Below, piece after piece: positions 55,280-64,000 of a DNA stretch of 64,000 bases. Under the pieces are notes generated by a model. It saw nothing but the letters and a program-made list of their open reading frames with translations, did no database searches and was not told where the DNA came from. The position numbers and the translations under genes are program-made. Numbering within the stretch: position 1 is the stretch's first letter; every line of letters starts with the position of its first letter. This DNA is from Paracoccus litorisediminis (GTDB taxonomy: Bacteria; Pseudomonadota; Alphaproteobacteria; Rhodobacterales; Rhodobacteraceae), in the NCBI RefSeq assembly GCF_009711205.1, contig NZ_WMIG01000001.1:310001-374000 (forward strand), given 5' to 3'.

Positions 55280-56202
55280 AGCGCCTCCTCGACGATCCAC
55301 GAACAGAGCGCAGGGAAATCCATGCCCACATGCGCGGCCTGTTCCGGCGCAAGCGAGGTGGGGGTCATGCCGGGCTGGGTGTTGACCTCAAGAATGATCA
55401 GCCCGTCCAGACCGCGGCTTTCGTCCCAGCGAAAATCGGTGCGGCTCAGGCCACGACACCCCAGCGCCTGATGCGCGCGGACGGCGTAATCGTGGCAGGC
55501 ATGCATGATTTCGACCGGGATTTCCGCCGGGATGACATGGGTCGAGCCGCCGGGCTTGTATTTCGCGTCGTAATCATACCAGCCGGTGGTCTTGATCTCG
55601 GTCACGCCAAGGGCGCGGTCGCCCAGCACGGCGGTGGTCAGCTCGCGGCCCGGCGCATAGGTTTCGACCATGACGCGGGCGGGCATGTGTTCGGACAATT
55701 GCGGCGGGCTGTTGGCAGCCTCATGCACGATATAGACGCCGACCGACGAGCCTTCGTCATTCGGCTTCACCACATAGGGCGGGGCCATGACATGACGCGC
55801 GCGGACCTCGTCGCGATCGGCGATCAGGCTTTCGACGACAGGCAACCCGGCCTCGCGGAAGGCCTGCTTGGCGCGGCTTTTGTCCATGGCAAGGGCCGAG
55901 GCCAGCACGCCCGAATGGGTGTAGCGATAGCCCAGCCAGTCCATCAGACCCTGAACGCAGCCATCCTCGCCCCAGCGACCATGCAATGCATTGAATACGA
56001 CATCGGGCGCGGCATCGGCCAGACGCTCGGGCAGATCCCTGCCCGCATCAATCTCGGTGACTTCATAGCCCGCCTGCCGCAGCGCCTGCGCGCATTCCCG
56101 CCCCGAGGACAGGGACACCTCGCGCTCGGCCGAGGGTCCGCCCTTGAGAACTGCGACTTTCGGGGCTGTCCTGCTCGACCTGCCCGCCAATTTCTGCCTC
56201 AT
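55267..56202 (-). CDS. ddl: D-alanine-D-alanine ligase
   Basis: 311-aa ATP-grasp enzyme making the D-Ala-D-Ala dipeptide for peptidoglycan. '[19 protein letters not shown]' is the N-terminal signature, '[16 protein letters not shown]' the ATP-binding part, and '[11 protein letters not shown]' the metal site. The start codon has only a weak site (ACCGGG). A Lys/Arg-rich lead of about 14 residues before the conserved strand could mean a slightly later start. Confidence 0.95.
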   Translation of the reverse strand: MRQKLAGRSSRTAPKVAVLKGGPSAEREVSLSSGRECAQALRQAGYEVTEIDAGRDLPERLADAAPDVVFNALHGRWGEDGCVQGLMDWLGYRYTHSGVLASALAMDKSRAKQAFREAGLPVVESLIADRDEVRARHVMAPPYVVKPNDEGSSVGVYIVHEAANSPPQLSEHMPARVMVETYAPGRELTTAVLGDRALGVTEIKTTGWYDYDAKYKPGGSTHVIPAEIPVEIMHACHDYAVRAHQALGCRGLSRTDFRWDESRGLDGLIILEVNTQPGMTPTSLAPEQAAHVGMDFPALCSWIVEEALCRD

Positions 56203-56308
56203 GCACCCGGTTGATCCGGGTATTTATGCTTTGAGGATAGCCGCTGATCTTTGTTCGCAAAAGTCCCTATTTCGCCTTTTACGCGATTTTTCCAGTCAGA
56301 CCGGCGGT

Positions 56309-57247
56309 TTACGGCTCACCGATGCGGATGACTTCCCATTGCAGATCATGGCCGCTGGTCTCATGGACGCGCTTGCGGACCAGTTCGCCCAGGGCCTCAA
56401 GCTCGGCTGCGGTGGCGCCTCCGGCATTGAGCAGGAAGTTCGGGTGCTTTTCCGACATCTGCGCCCCGCCCAGACGGTGGCCGCGCAGGCCCGCGGCGTC
56501 GATCAGCGACCATGCCTTCAGTTCATGCGTGTCGTCGGCCCGCCCGGTCGAGGAAAACCCCGCCGGATTGCGGAAGGTGGAACCGGCGCTGCGATCCTTG
56601 GTCGGCTGGCTCGCGTCGCGGCGGGCCAGCTGATCCTCCATCCGCGCGGCAAGTTCCGCCGGATCGCCAGCTTCGGCGCGGAAGCGGGCCTCGGTCACCA
56701 CCCAGCCTTCGGGCAGATCGGAATGGCGATAGCCAAAACGCAGATCGGCGGCAGAGATGTCGTGGACGAGACCGTCCCTTGCCACAGCCCGGACCGAGAT
56801 CAGGTGATCGGCGACATAGGCACCGTAGCAGCCCGCATTCATGCGGATCGCACCGCCGATGCTGCCGGGAATGGTGCGCAGAAAGGTCAGGTCCAGCCCC
56901 GCCTCGGCTGCGCGGCGCGCGACATGGGCATCCAGCGCGGCCGCGCCCGCAGTGACGATGCCGCCGTCGCAGGAAATCCCGTTGAAGCCGCGCCCCAGCC
57001 GGATCACCACGCCACGGATACCGCCATCGCGCACGATCAGGTTTGAGCCGACGCCCATCGGAAACACCGGAACGGCGGGATCGAGACCCTGCAGGAAATC
57101 GGCCAGATCGGCCTGATCAGCGGGCTGGAACAGGTAGTCGGCAGGTCCGCCAACCCGCAGCCATGTCAAATCGGCCAGCGCACGATCGGGCGTCAGCGCG
57201 CCGCGGGTCTGGGGCAGAACGGCATGGTTCGGGGCGCGGTCGGACAT
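56309..57247 (-). CDS. murB: UDP-N-acetylmuramate dehydrogenase
   Basis: 312-aa FAD enzyme reducing UDP-GlcNAc-enolpyruvate. '[13 protein letters not shown]' and '[13 protein letters not shown]' bind FAD, 'GSTFRNP' carries the catalytic Ser, and the last part '[18 protein letters not shown]' carries the general-acid Glu region. The start at 57247 has AAGGAG at 6 nt. The DUF2484 protein gene lies 64 nt upstream. Confidence 0.96.
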   Translation of the reverse strand: MSDRAPNHAVLPQTRGALTPDRALADLTWLRVGGPADYLFQPADQADLADFLQGLDPAVPVFPMGVGSNLIVRDGGIRGVVIRLGRGFNGISCDGGIVTAGAAALDAHVARRAAEAGLDLTFLRTIPGSIGGAIRMNAGCYGAYVADHLISVRAVARDGLVHDISAADLRFGYRHSDLPEGWVVTEARFRAEAGDPAELAARMEDQLARRDASQPTKDRSAGSTFRNPAGFSSTGRADDTHELKAWSLIDAAGLRGHRLGGAQMSEKHPNFLLNAGGATAAELEALGELVRKRVHETSGHDLQWEVIRIGEP

Positions 57248-57311
57248 TGCGGGCTCCTTCGGGCAATCGGCGGGCTTGGTAAACCAAAGCGCCGCAGCAC
57301 GCAAACCCCGG

Positions 57312-57590
57312 CTATTGCGCGCCTTGCCGGGACGGACGGCGGCGACGGCGCAGCAGCAGGTCCAGCGGCTGCCAGACCAGAATCGACAGACCAAGCGACA
57401 GGAACAGCACGCCAAGCGCCGGGCCGCACAGATAGGTCAGCCAACCCAGCAGCGGCACACCGGCCAGAACCAGCATGCAGGTTGCCGAGTGGCGCCAGTT
57501 CATGCGCATCAGGGGAATCGCACAGGAAAGAATGGCCCAGATGGCGGCAAACAGCGCCGCCAAGCCGGGATGGCTTTCCAAGACGATCAC
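57312..57590 (-). CDS. DUF2484 family membrane protein
   Basis: 92-aa protein with about three spans: '[16 protein letters not shown]', '[17 protein letters not shown]' and '[15 protein letters not shown]'. The tail is strongly basic ('[11 protein letters not shown]'). It overlaps murC by 4 nt and precedes murB. I recall DUF2484 members in this slot in Rhodobacterales. A membrane role linked to precursor synthesis is only suggested by position. Confidence 0.75.
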   Translation of the reverse strand: MIVLESHPGLAALFAAIWAILSCAIPLMRMNWRHSATCMLVLAGVPLLGWLTYLCGPALGVLFLSLGLSILVWQPLDLLLRRRRRPSRQGAQ

Positions 57591-59014
57591 GCCGCCTTCT
57601 CCGCCAGAAGATCTGGCAGGTTGTTGGCCCAGACCGAGATCGTGCCTGCGCCAAGGCAGACGACCATGTCGCCCGGACGGGCCTGTTCACCCACCAGACG
57701 GGCCAGATCGGCCTCGTCGATCACGGCGCGGGCGTGGCGGTGGCCATGGGCGATCAGCCCTGCCACAAGATCGTCGCGCGATGCGCCGGGAATCGGGTCC
57801 TCGCCCGCCGAATAGACCTCGGCGATGCCGACCACATCGGCCTCGTTGAAGCAGGTGCAGAAATCATCGAACAGGCTCGACAGCCGGGAATAGCGATGCG
57901 GCTGGTGAACGGCGATGACGCGGCCCTTGGTGGCCTGACGCGCGGCCTTCAGGACTGCGGCGATTTCGACCGGGTGGTGGCCGTAATCGTCGATGATGGT
58001 GACGCCATTCACCTCGCCCACGCGGGTAAAGCGACGGCCAACGCCGCCAAACTTGGCCAGAGCCTCACGGATCTGGGCGCGCTTCATGCCCAGATGGCGG
58101 GCAACGGCCACGGCGGCCAGCGCGTTCGAGACGTTATGATCGCCCGGCATCGGCAGGGTGCAGCCCTCGATCACCGGGGTCTCGCCGTCGTTCAGCTCGG
58201 TCTCGCCTTGCAGGGCAATGTCGAAATGCGCGACGCCGTTTTCATAGGTCAGGTTCATGGCGCGCACATCGGCCTGCGCGTTGAAGCCAAAGGTCACAAT
58301 GCGGCGGTCGCTGAGCTTGCCGACCAGCGACTGCACCTCGGGGTGGTCGGTGCAGCAGACGGCAAGGCCATAGAACGGGATGTTCGAGACGAAATCCTGG
58401 AACCCCTTGCGCAAGGCATCGAAGGAACCCCAATGCTCCATATGCTCGGGGTCGATATTGGTGACGATGGCGATGGTCGCGGGCAGGCGGTTGAAGCTGC
58501 CGTCGGATTCGTCGGCCTCAACCACCATCCATTCACCCGCACCCGCACGCGCGTTCGAGCCGTAGGCGTGGATCACGCCGCCATTGATGACGGTCGGATC
58601 AAGCCCGCCCGCATCCAGCAGCGTTGCGACCATGGTGGTCGTCGTCGTTTTGCCGTGGGTTCCGGCAATGGCGACGTTCGATTTCAGCCGCATCAGTTCG
58701 GCCAGCATCTCGGCGCGGCGCACGACGGGCAGGCCACGGCGGCGGGCTTCCTCCAGTTCGGGGTTGCCCTTCTTGATCGCGGTCGAGATCACGACCACGC
58801 CCGCATCGCCGATATTCTCGGCGCTTTGGCCTTCGAAGATCGTGGCGCCCAGCGTTTCCAGACGGTCGGTGATCTTGGAGCGCTTCGCGTCCGAGCCCTG
58901 CACCGCATAGCCCAGCGTCATCAGCACCTCGGCAATGCCCGACATGCCGATACCGCCGATGCCGACGAAGTGGATGGGCCCAAGTTCGCCCGGCAGTTTG
59001 GTCGCTGCGTTCAT
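57587..59014 (-). CDS. murC: UDP-N-acetylmuramate-L-alanine ligase
   Basis: 475-aa Mur ligase adding L-Ala to UDP-MurNAc. '[16 protein letters not shown]' is the N-terminal nucleotide motif (residues 16-31), the ATP loop 'GTHGKTTTT' is at 118-126, and '[12 protein letters not shown]' is near 345. It overlaps murG by 4 nt and the DUF2484 gene by 4 nt, forming a tightly coupled set. Confidence 0.97.
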   Translation of the reverse strand: MNAATKLPGELGPIHFVGIGGIGMSGIAEVLMTLGYAVQGSDAKRSKITDRLETLGATIFEGQSAENIGDAGVVVISTAIKKGNPELEEARRRGLPVVRRAEMLAELMRLKSNVAIAGTHGKTTTTTMVATLLDAGGLDPTVINGGVIHAYGSNARAGAGEWMVVEADESDGSFNRLPATIAIVTNIDPEHMEHWGSFDALRKGFQDFVSNIPFYGLAVCCTDHPEVQSLVGKLSDRRIVTFGFNAQADVRAMNLTYENGVAHFDIALQGETELNDGETPVIEGCTLPMPGDHNVSNALAAVAVARHLGMKRAQIREALAKFGGVGRRFTRVGEVNGVTIIDDYGHHPVEIAAVLKAARQATKGRVIAVHQPHRYSRLSSLFDDFCTCFNEADVVGIAEVYSAGEDPIPGASRDDLVAGLIAHGHRHARAVIDEADLARLVGEQARPGDMVVCLGAGTISVWANNLPDLLAEKAA

Positions 59015-60102
59015 GCGGTCAATTCCGTAACTAGATCTGCAAGTCGCTGCGCCGCATCTGGGCGGCCAAGGGCAAGAGTCGCCGCAGCCATGTTGGAGGC
59101 GCGGGCACCGTCCGAAAGAATGTCCCGCATGTCGCGCCTGAGGCTCTCGGCGTCAAGCACGGATTCGGGAAGCACCATTGCCGCACCGGATTCCCCCAGC
59201 GCGCGCGCATTGGCGGTCTGATGGTCCCCGGTCGCGGCTGCGAAGGGAATCAGGATCGAGGGCCGCCCGATCACGGTGATGTCCGCCAGCGACGAGGCCC
59301 CGGCCCGGCTGACCACCAGCTGGCAATCGGCCAGCCGCTGCGGCACATCGTCGAAGAAGGGTTTCACCTCGGCCTTGATGCCCGCGGTGGCATAGGCGGC
59401 GGTGACCCGCTCCAGATCCTCGGCGCGGGCCTGCTGGCTGATATTCAGCCGCCCGCGGATGTCCTCAGGCAGGCCGATGATGGCGTCGGGGACGACATCG
59501 GACAGCACCCGCGCGCCTTGGCTGCCACCAATGACCAGCACGTTCAGCGGGCCATCAGCAGGCGCGACGTAAGGCGCCGCGGCATGGTCCAGCACCGCCT
59601 GACGGACAGGATTGCCGGTATGGATGCCGGTGACACCTTCGGGCAGTTGCGTGGGCCATGTTCCGCAGGCGATCTTCTGCACCCGCCGCGCAAAGGCCGT
59701 GTTCACCCGGCCCATGATGCCATTCTGTTCGTGGATCATCCGAGGAATGCGCAGCGCCAGCGCCGCCGACATCGCCGGAATCGTCGGATAGCCGCCAAAG
59801 CCCACGACCACGGCGGGCCGGTCCTGCTTCAGCGCGCGCATGGCCGACATCACCCCCGAGCCGATGCGGAAGGGCACGGCCAGCTTGTCCGCCGCCCCAC
59901 CCCGCGCGGTGGTGGCCGAGGCTACGATCTCGCGCACGACTTGTTCTGGAAAGGCCGAGGCATAGCGCGCGCCCCGCTCATCGGTCGACAACTTCACCCG
60001 CCAGCCACGGGCCAGCAGCGTTTCCGCCAGGGCCTGTGCGGGGAACATATGTCCACCGGTGCCGCCTGCCGCGATCAGGCAATAAGGTATCATCACGGTC
60101 AT
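59011..60102 (-). CDS. murG: UDP-GlcNAc:lipid I N-acetylglucosaminyltransferase
   Basis: 363-aa peripheral GT-B enzyme making lipid II on the inner membrane face. '[14 protein letters not shown]' (about 8-21) is the first glycine loop, '[15 protein letters not shown]' the second, and '[23 protein letters not shown]' (seen as VSRAGASS) the sugar-nucleotide site. ATGA overlaps with ftsW upstream and murC downstream. Confidence 0.97.
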   Translation of the reverse strand: MTVMIPYCLIAAGGTGGHMFPAQALAETLLARGWRVKLSTDERGARYASAFPEQVVREIVASATTARGGAADKLAVPFRIGSGVMSAMRALKQDRPAVVVGFGGYPTIPAMSAALALRIPRMIHEQNGIMGRVNTAFARRVQKIACGTWPTQLPEGVTGIHTGNPVRQAVLDHAAAPYVAPADGPLNVLVIGGSQGARVLSDVVPDAIIGLPEDIRGRLNISQQARAEDLERVTAAYATAGIKAEVKPFFDDVPQRLADCQLVVSRAGASSLADITVIGRPSILIPFAAATGDHQTANARALGESGAAMVLPESVLDAESLRRDMRDILSDGARASNMAAATLALGRPDAAQRLADLVTELTA

Positions 60103-61268
60103 CGGCGACCCCTTCCCAGTACATCGGCGATCCGGCCCTGCGGGCGCGACCGCGTCAGCGCCAGCAGCATGCCCACCGCGATGCCCGAGGCAATCACCGA
60201 TGAGCCGCCATAGCTGACGAAAGGCAGGGTCATCCCCTTTGCGGGCAGCAGCCGCACGGCCACGCCCATATTGATCAATGCCTGCACCCCAAAGGCACAG
60301 GCCAGCCCCGTCCCGGCGATGCGAGCGAAGGGGTCACGTTCATGCCGCAGCCGCAGAAGCGAGCGCACGACCACGGTCATGTACAGCACAATGATCGCAA
60401 GCACCATGATCAGGCCGTATTCTTCGGCCGCGACCGCGATGATGAAGTCGGTATGCGCATCCGGCAGCGACCACTTGACCGAGCCCTCGCCCACGCCGAC
60501 GCCAAAAAAGCCGCCTTCCTGGATGGCATTCGTGGCATAGCCGATCTGGGTGCGCGGATCGACCTCGGCCGCCAGAAAGCCGTCGATGCGGCGGGCGAAG
60601 TGCTCGGACGCGCCGTATGAGAATACGCCGCCGATCATCGCCAGACCGATGACCCCGATCACCAGCGCAATCGGCGCACCGGCGATGAAATACATCACGC
60701 ACCACGAAAACAGCACCAGCGAGGCCTGTCCGAAGTCCGGCTGCATCGCCAGCAGCAGCACCACCGTCGCGGCAATGCCGAACGAGTAGATCTTGCCCGG
60801 CGGGCCGCCGACCTCTTGGCTTGCTGCCATGAACCATGCGCAGATGGCGATGAAGCAGGGCTTCAGGAACTCCGAGGGCTGCACCGACATGCCGCCCGGC
60901 AGGCGCAGCCAACGCACGGCGCCCTTGCCGAAATCCGTCCCGATGAAGGGCAGCAGCACGATCGCGACAATGGCGATGGCAAAGCCAAAGACGCCGATCC
61001 GCCGCACGAAGCGAGGCGAGAACATCGACACGACCAGCATCGCGCCAATCGCCATGCTGCCAAAAATCGCCTGACGCGTCACATAATAGAACTGCGGCAG
61101 GTTGTTCTTTTCCGCCAGCGGAACCGAGGCCGCCAGCCCCAAAAGCAGGCCCATCGCGAACAGGCCCAGCACGCAGGCCAAGGACCATCGGTCGACGGTG
61201 CGCCACCAGCGTGGAAGAATCGGATCACCAGCCCGAACGGGTGTGGTGCCAAAGACCATCTCGGTCAT
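60099..61268 (-). CDS. ftsW: Lipid II polymerase / division protein FtsW
   Basis: 389-aa SEDS-family membrane protein with about ten spans, which polymerises septal peptidoglycan with a class B PBP. '[13 protein letters not shown]' and '[12 protein letters not shown]' carry the conserved SEDS residues, and '[17 protein letters not shown]' is the family signature (about 345). It is the first gene of this part of the cluster; no murD, mraY or ftsI lies upstream in the window. Confidence 0.95.
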   Translation of the reverse strand: MTEMVFGTTPVRAGDPILPRWWRTVDRWSLACVLGLFAMGLLLGLAASVPLAEKNNLPQFYYVTRQAIFGSMAIGAMLVVSMFSPRFVRRIGVFGFAIAIVAIVLLPFIGTDFGKGAVRWLRLPGGMSVQPSEFLKPCFIAICAWFMAASQEVGGPPGKIYSFGIAATVVLLLAMQPDFGQASLVLFSWCVMYFIAGAPIALVIGVIGLAMIGGVFSYGASEHFARRIDGFLAAEVDPRTQIGYATNAIQEGGFFGVGVGEGSVKWSLPDAHTDFIIAVAAEEYGLIMVLAIIVLYMTVVVRSLLRLRHERDPFARIAGTGLACAFGVQALINMGVAVRLLPAKGMTLPFVSYGGSSVIASGIAVGMLLALTRSRPQGRIADVLGRGRR

Positions 61269-61485
61269 GGATGAACCGCCGTCACTGCCTCTGTTTATCC
61301 CGTTGCCGGGAGCCCGTTTTCCGGGTCTGCCGCGGATGATAGCGCGATTGCACTGGTCGCGCTACAGCGGATTGATGCGGGCCGCGCACCCGCTTTGCGC
61401 GCCCCGATGGCCTGGCGAACGGCCTCCCCCTTTTCACCGGGCGCGCGGGGTTCTAACTATCGCGCAACCGCGAAAAGGAATGCCC

Positions 61486-62349
61486 ATGCTTTACAGGACA
61501 CAAGCCGAATGGCTGAACGCACAGCGCAGGCGCGTGCTGTTTTTCGGCATGTCGGGTCTGGGCAAGACCTATCTGGCGACCATGCTGCGCAATGCGGGCG
61601 ACTGGTTCCACTACTCGGTCGATTACCGCATCGGCACGCGTTACATGGGCGAACTGATCGCCGACAACTTCAAGCGCGAGGCGATGAAGGTCCCTTTCCT
61701 GCGCGAACTCCTGCTGTCGGATTCGGTCTATATCGCCAGCAACATCACGTTCGAGAACCTCGCGCCGCTGTCCACCTATCTGGGCAAGCCCGGCAGCCCG
61801 TCGCGCGGCGGCCTCGATTTCGAGGAATACATGCGCCGGCAGGATCAGCACCGCACGGCCGAGATATCGTCTCTGCTGGATACCGGGCATTTCATCCGTC
61901 GCGGCAAGGACATCTACGGCATTCCGAATTTCGTCTGCGATTCGGGTGGCTCGATCTGCGAGGTGGTCGATCCCTTTGCCGATGCGGACCCGGTGCTGGA
62001 CACGCTGCAGCGTGAATTGCTGCTGGTCTGGATCAAGGGCTCGGACGACCACACTGCGGAACTGGTGCGTCGCTTCGACCGCGCGCCAAAGCCCATGTAT
62101 TACCAACCGCAGTTTCTTGATCGCGCCTGGACCGATTACCGGGTTGAAAAAGGCCTGACCGAGGAACAGGTCAATCCCGACGACTTCATCCGCTGGACCT
62201 ATGCCCGCGCGCTGGCCCATCGCCAACCCCGCTACGAGGCGATGGCGCGGCGCGGTGTGACGCTGCTGGCCGAGGAAGTCGCCGAGGTCAGAACGCCGGC
62301 CGACCTGATCGCCCTGATCGGTCGCGCCATCGACAGAAAGGACGCATGA
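61486..62349 (+). CDS. Uncharacterised P-loop NTPase (possible kinase)
   Basis: 287-aa protein with Walker A 'GMSGLGKT' at about residues 21-28, followed by '[16 protein letters not shown]', like a substrate-binding loop of a small-molecule kinase. There is no classic Walker B. The start at 61486 has AAAAGGA at 6 nt. It overlaps metA by 4 nt and diverges from ftsW. Similar proteins are conserved in Rhodobacterales by my recollection. Function is unknown; a metabolite kinase or an ATPase are both open. Confidence 0.75.
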   Translation: MLYRTQAEWLNAQRRRVLFFGMSGLGKTYLATMLRNAGDWFHYSVDYRIGTRYMGELIADNFKREAMKVPFLRELLLSDSVYIASNITFENLAPLSTYLGKPGSPSRGGLDFEEYMRRQDQHRTAEISSLLDTGHFIRRGKDIYGIPNFVCDSGGSICEVVDPFADADPVLDTLQRELLLVWIKGSDDHTAELVRRFDRAPKPMYYQPQFLDRAWTDYRVEKGLTEEQVNPDDFIRWTYARALAHRQPRYEAMARRGVTLLAEEVAEVRTPADLIALIGRAIDRKDA

Positions 62350-63275
62350 TGCCCATTACCCTACCGAATGACCTGCCCGCCTTTGACATCCTGTCGAATG
62401 AAGGCGTCATGGTCATGTCGCCGGGTCGGGCTGCGACCCAGGATATCCGGCCTCTGCGCATCGGGCTGCTGAACCTGATGCCGAAAAAGATCCAGACCGA
62501 GAACCAGTTCGCCCGGCTGATCGGCGCGACTCCCCTGCAGATCGACTTCCAACTGATCCGCATGTCGGATCACGAAAGCCGCAACACCGCCGCCGACCAC
62601 ATGGAAAGCTTCTATCGCCGCTTCTGCGATGTCGAAGCGACCGGAGAGAAATTCGACGGCCTGGTCATCACCGGCGCACCGATCGAGCATCTGCCCTTTG
62701 AGGAGGTGACCTATTGGGACGAACTGACTCGCGTCTTTGAATGGACCCAGACGCATGTGCATTCGACCTTTGGCGTCTGCTGGGGCGGCATGGCCATGGC
62801 ATGGCATTTCAACCGGCTGGAAAAGCACATCCTTGACCACAAGGCATTCGGCTGCTTCCGGCACCGCAATCTTGCCCCCGCCAGCCCCTATCTGCGCGGC
62901 TTTTCCGATGACGTGCTGGTCCCGGTCAGCCGCTGGACCGAGGTGCGGCAGGATGAAGTCGACGCAATCCCGGCGCTCCGCACGCTGATCGCCTCGGAAC
63001 AGTCCGGCCCCTGCCTGATCGAGGACCCAAGCCGCCGCGCGCTCTATGTCTTCAACCATTTCGAATATGACAGCACGACGCTGAAGGACGAATATGACCG
63101 CGACGTCATGGCCGGGAAACCGATCAACGTCCCGGTGAATTACTATCCCGACGACGATCCCAGCCTTGCCCCCACGAACCGCTGGCGCAGCCATGCCCAC
63201 CTGCTTTACGGTAACTGGATCAACGAGATCTACCAGACGACCGAATACGACATGGATCTGATCGGGAAGGGGTAA
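62346..63275 (+). CDS. metA: Homoserine O-acyltransferase MetA, acetyl-type predicted
   Basis: 309-aa enzyme activating homoserine for methionine synthesis. '[17 protein letters not shown]' and '[13 protein letters not shown]' open the family fold, the nucleophile is Cys145 in 'FGVCWGG', and H/E in 'FNHFEYD' complete the site. At the acyl-donor position it has Glu ('GAPIEH'), where the succinyl enzyme of E. coli has Gly111. Glu there marks acetyl-CoA use in characterised members, so O-acetylhomoserine is the predicted product. It is coupled to the P-loop gene. Confidence 0.92.
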   Translation: MMPITLPNDLPAFDILSNEGVMVMSPGRAATQDIRPLRIGLLNLMPKKIQTENQFARLIGATPLQIDFQLIRMSDHESRNTAADHMESFYRRFCDVEATGEKFDGLVITGAPIEHLPFEEVTYWDELTRVFEWTQTHVHSTFGVCWGGMAMAWHFNRLEKHILDHKAFGCFRHRNLAPASPYLRGFSDDVLVPVSRWTEVRQDEVDAIPALRTLIASEQSGPCLIEDPSRRALYVFNHFEYDSTTLKDEYDRDVMAGKPINVPVNYYPDDDPSLAPTNRWRSHAHLLYGNWINEIYQTTEYDMDLIGKG

Positions 63276-63278
63276 GCC

Positions 63279-64000
63279 GTGGCGAAAAAGTCCGGGGACA
63301 AGGCCATCGGTCAGGGGCATCCTGATCTGCCCTATGTCGGCGCGATCACGCGATTTTTCGAAAAGGATGCACCCCCGGACATCCGCAAGGCCATCCAGAA
63401 GGCCGACAAGGATGACATCCTCAGCGACAGCTACCCCTATCCCGAGGAAATGAAATCCAAGGATTACGACGCCCATATGGAGGTGCTGCAACAACAGCTC
63501 GTCCGCATGATGCGCGATGTGATCCATACCGGGAAACGTGTCGTGGTCCTGTTTGAGGGCCGCGATGCCGCCGGCAAGGGCGGCACGATTGAGCGCGTGC
63601 GCGAGAACCTGAACCCGCGCTCGGCCTATATCGTGGCCCTGCCCAAGCCCAGTGAGCGCGAGGCCGGGCAATGGTATTTCCAGCGCTATGTCGACTGGCT
63701 GCCCGCCAAGGGCGAAATCGCGCTGTTCGACCGCAGCTGGTACAATCGCGGCGTCGTCGAGCGGGTCTTCGGCTTTTCCGGCAAGGATGAGCGCGAGACC
63801 TTCTTTCGCCAGCTTCCGCAGTTCGAGGCGATGTTCGCCGATGACGGCATCACGCTGGTCAAGCTGTGGCTCAGCGTGGACCGGGCCGAACAGCTCAAGC
63901 GCTTCCTCGACCGCGAGCAGGACCCGCTGAAGCAGTGGAAGCTCAGTTCCATCGACGTGGACGGGCTGGCGAAATGGGACGACTATACCGACGCCATCCA
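63279..64000 (+). CDS. ppk2: Polyphosphate kinase 2 (3' end cut by window edge)
   Basis: Partial (about 240 residues) PPK2-family enzyme, which phosphorylates nucleotides with polyphosphate. Walker A '[12 protein letters not shown]', '[18 protein letters not shown]' and '[17 protein letters not shown]' (each seen in shorter stretches) are the family blocks; the lid and C-terminus lie beyond the window. The start is GTG at 63279, with AAGGGG at 6 nt, only 3 nt after the metA stop. GDP- versus ADP-preference cannot be told. Confidence 0.93.
   Translation, partial: MAKKSGDKAIGQGHPDLPYVGAITRFFEKDAPPDIRKAIQKADKDDILSDSYPYPEEMKSKDYDAHMEVLQQQLVRMMRDVIHTGKRVVVLFEGRDAAGKGGTIERVRENLNPRSAYIVALPKPSEREAGQWYFQRYVDWLPAKGEIALFDRSWYNRGVVERVFGFSGKDERETFFRQLPQFEAMFADDGITLVKLWLSVDRAEQLKRFLDREQDPLKQWKLSSIDVDGLAKWDDYTDAI

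Overview
The window reads as chromosomal DNA from a high-GC alphaproteobacterium of the Rhodobacteraceae, most likely Paracoccus or a close relative. The grounds are the ftsW-murG-murC-DUF2484-murB-ddl-ftsQ-ftsA-ftsZ-lpxC-bamD-recN order, an M23 peptidase with a DUF5930-type N-terminus overlapping a bactofilin gene, a FliG-like gene after purB, and a tiny membrane protein ahead of gap. The genus is inference; no rRNA or tRNA gene was seen. I found no insertion sequence, prophage or CRISPR array.

Region 1 (1-24968) is a pectin/oligogalacturonide utilisation island, nearly all on the minus strand. It holds two ABC importers (a peptide-family DppABC-like system and a TogMNAB-like sugar system) and a TRAP importer for monomers. 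It also encodes a cytoplasmic GH28 polygalacturonase, a GH105 unsaturated-uronyl hydrolase and two leaderless esterases. KdgF, KduI and KduD take unsaturated galacturonate to 2-keto-3-deoxygluconate. Udh, Gci, Gli and KdgD take galacturonate to 2-oxoglutarate semialdehyde. Control is by two paralogous FadR-type regulators and one AraC-type regulator. A recurring ACTTGTCTTACA-like element lies ahead of several transcription units. An enolase-superfamily acid-sugar dehydratase of unknown substrate sits in the same island. KDG kinase/aldolase, 2-oxoglutarate semialdehyde dehydrogenase and any secreted pectate lyase are not in the window.

Region 2 (25118-28115) is a small mixed accessory stretch: a MarR-type regulator convergent with a SnoaL-like cyclase whose promoter is covered by a perfect 15-bp inverted repeat, an old yellow enzyme, and a DUF3445 heme-type protein.

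Region 3 (28192-41950) is housekeeping on mixed strands: purB, FliG-like, a 47-aa membrane peptide, gap, a 104-aa conserved protein, pyrC-pyrE, dnaB, a DMT-type protein, an MFS efflux pump, the M23/bactofilin pair, coaD with a 33-aa proline-rich ORF, a CBS-pair protein and a LysR regulator. Region 4 (42056-46694) encodes valine degradation (mmsA, isobutyryl-CoA dehydrogenase, 3-hydroxyisobutyryl-CoA hydrolase, mmsB), with the LysR gene divergent from it. Region 5 (46848-61268) encodes a small exported protein, recN, bamD, lpxC and the division/cell-wall cluster. Region 6 (61486-64000) is an orphan P-loop protein, metA and a truncated ppk2, divergent from ftsW.

Coding starts were chosen mainly from Shine-Dalgarno spacing and family N-termini, and several differ from the longest reading frame.
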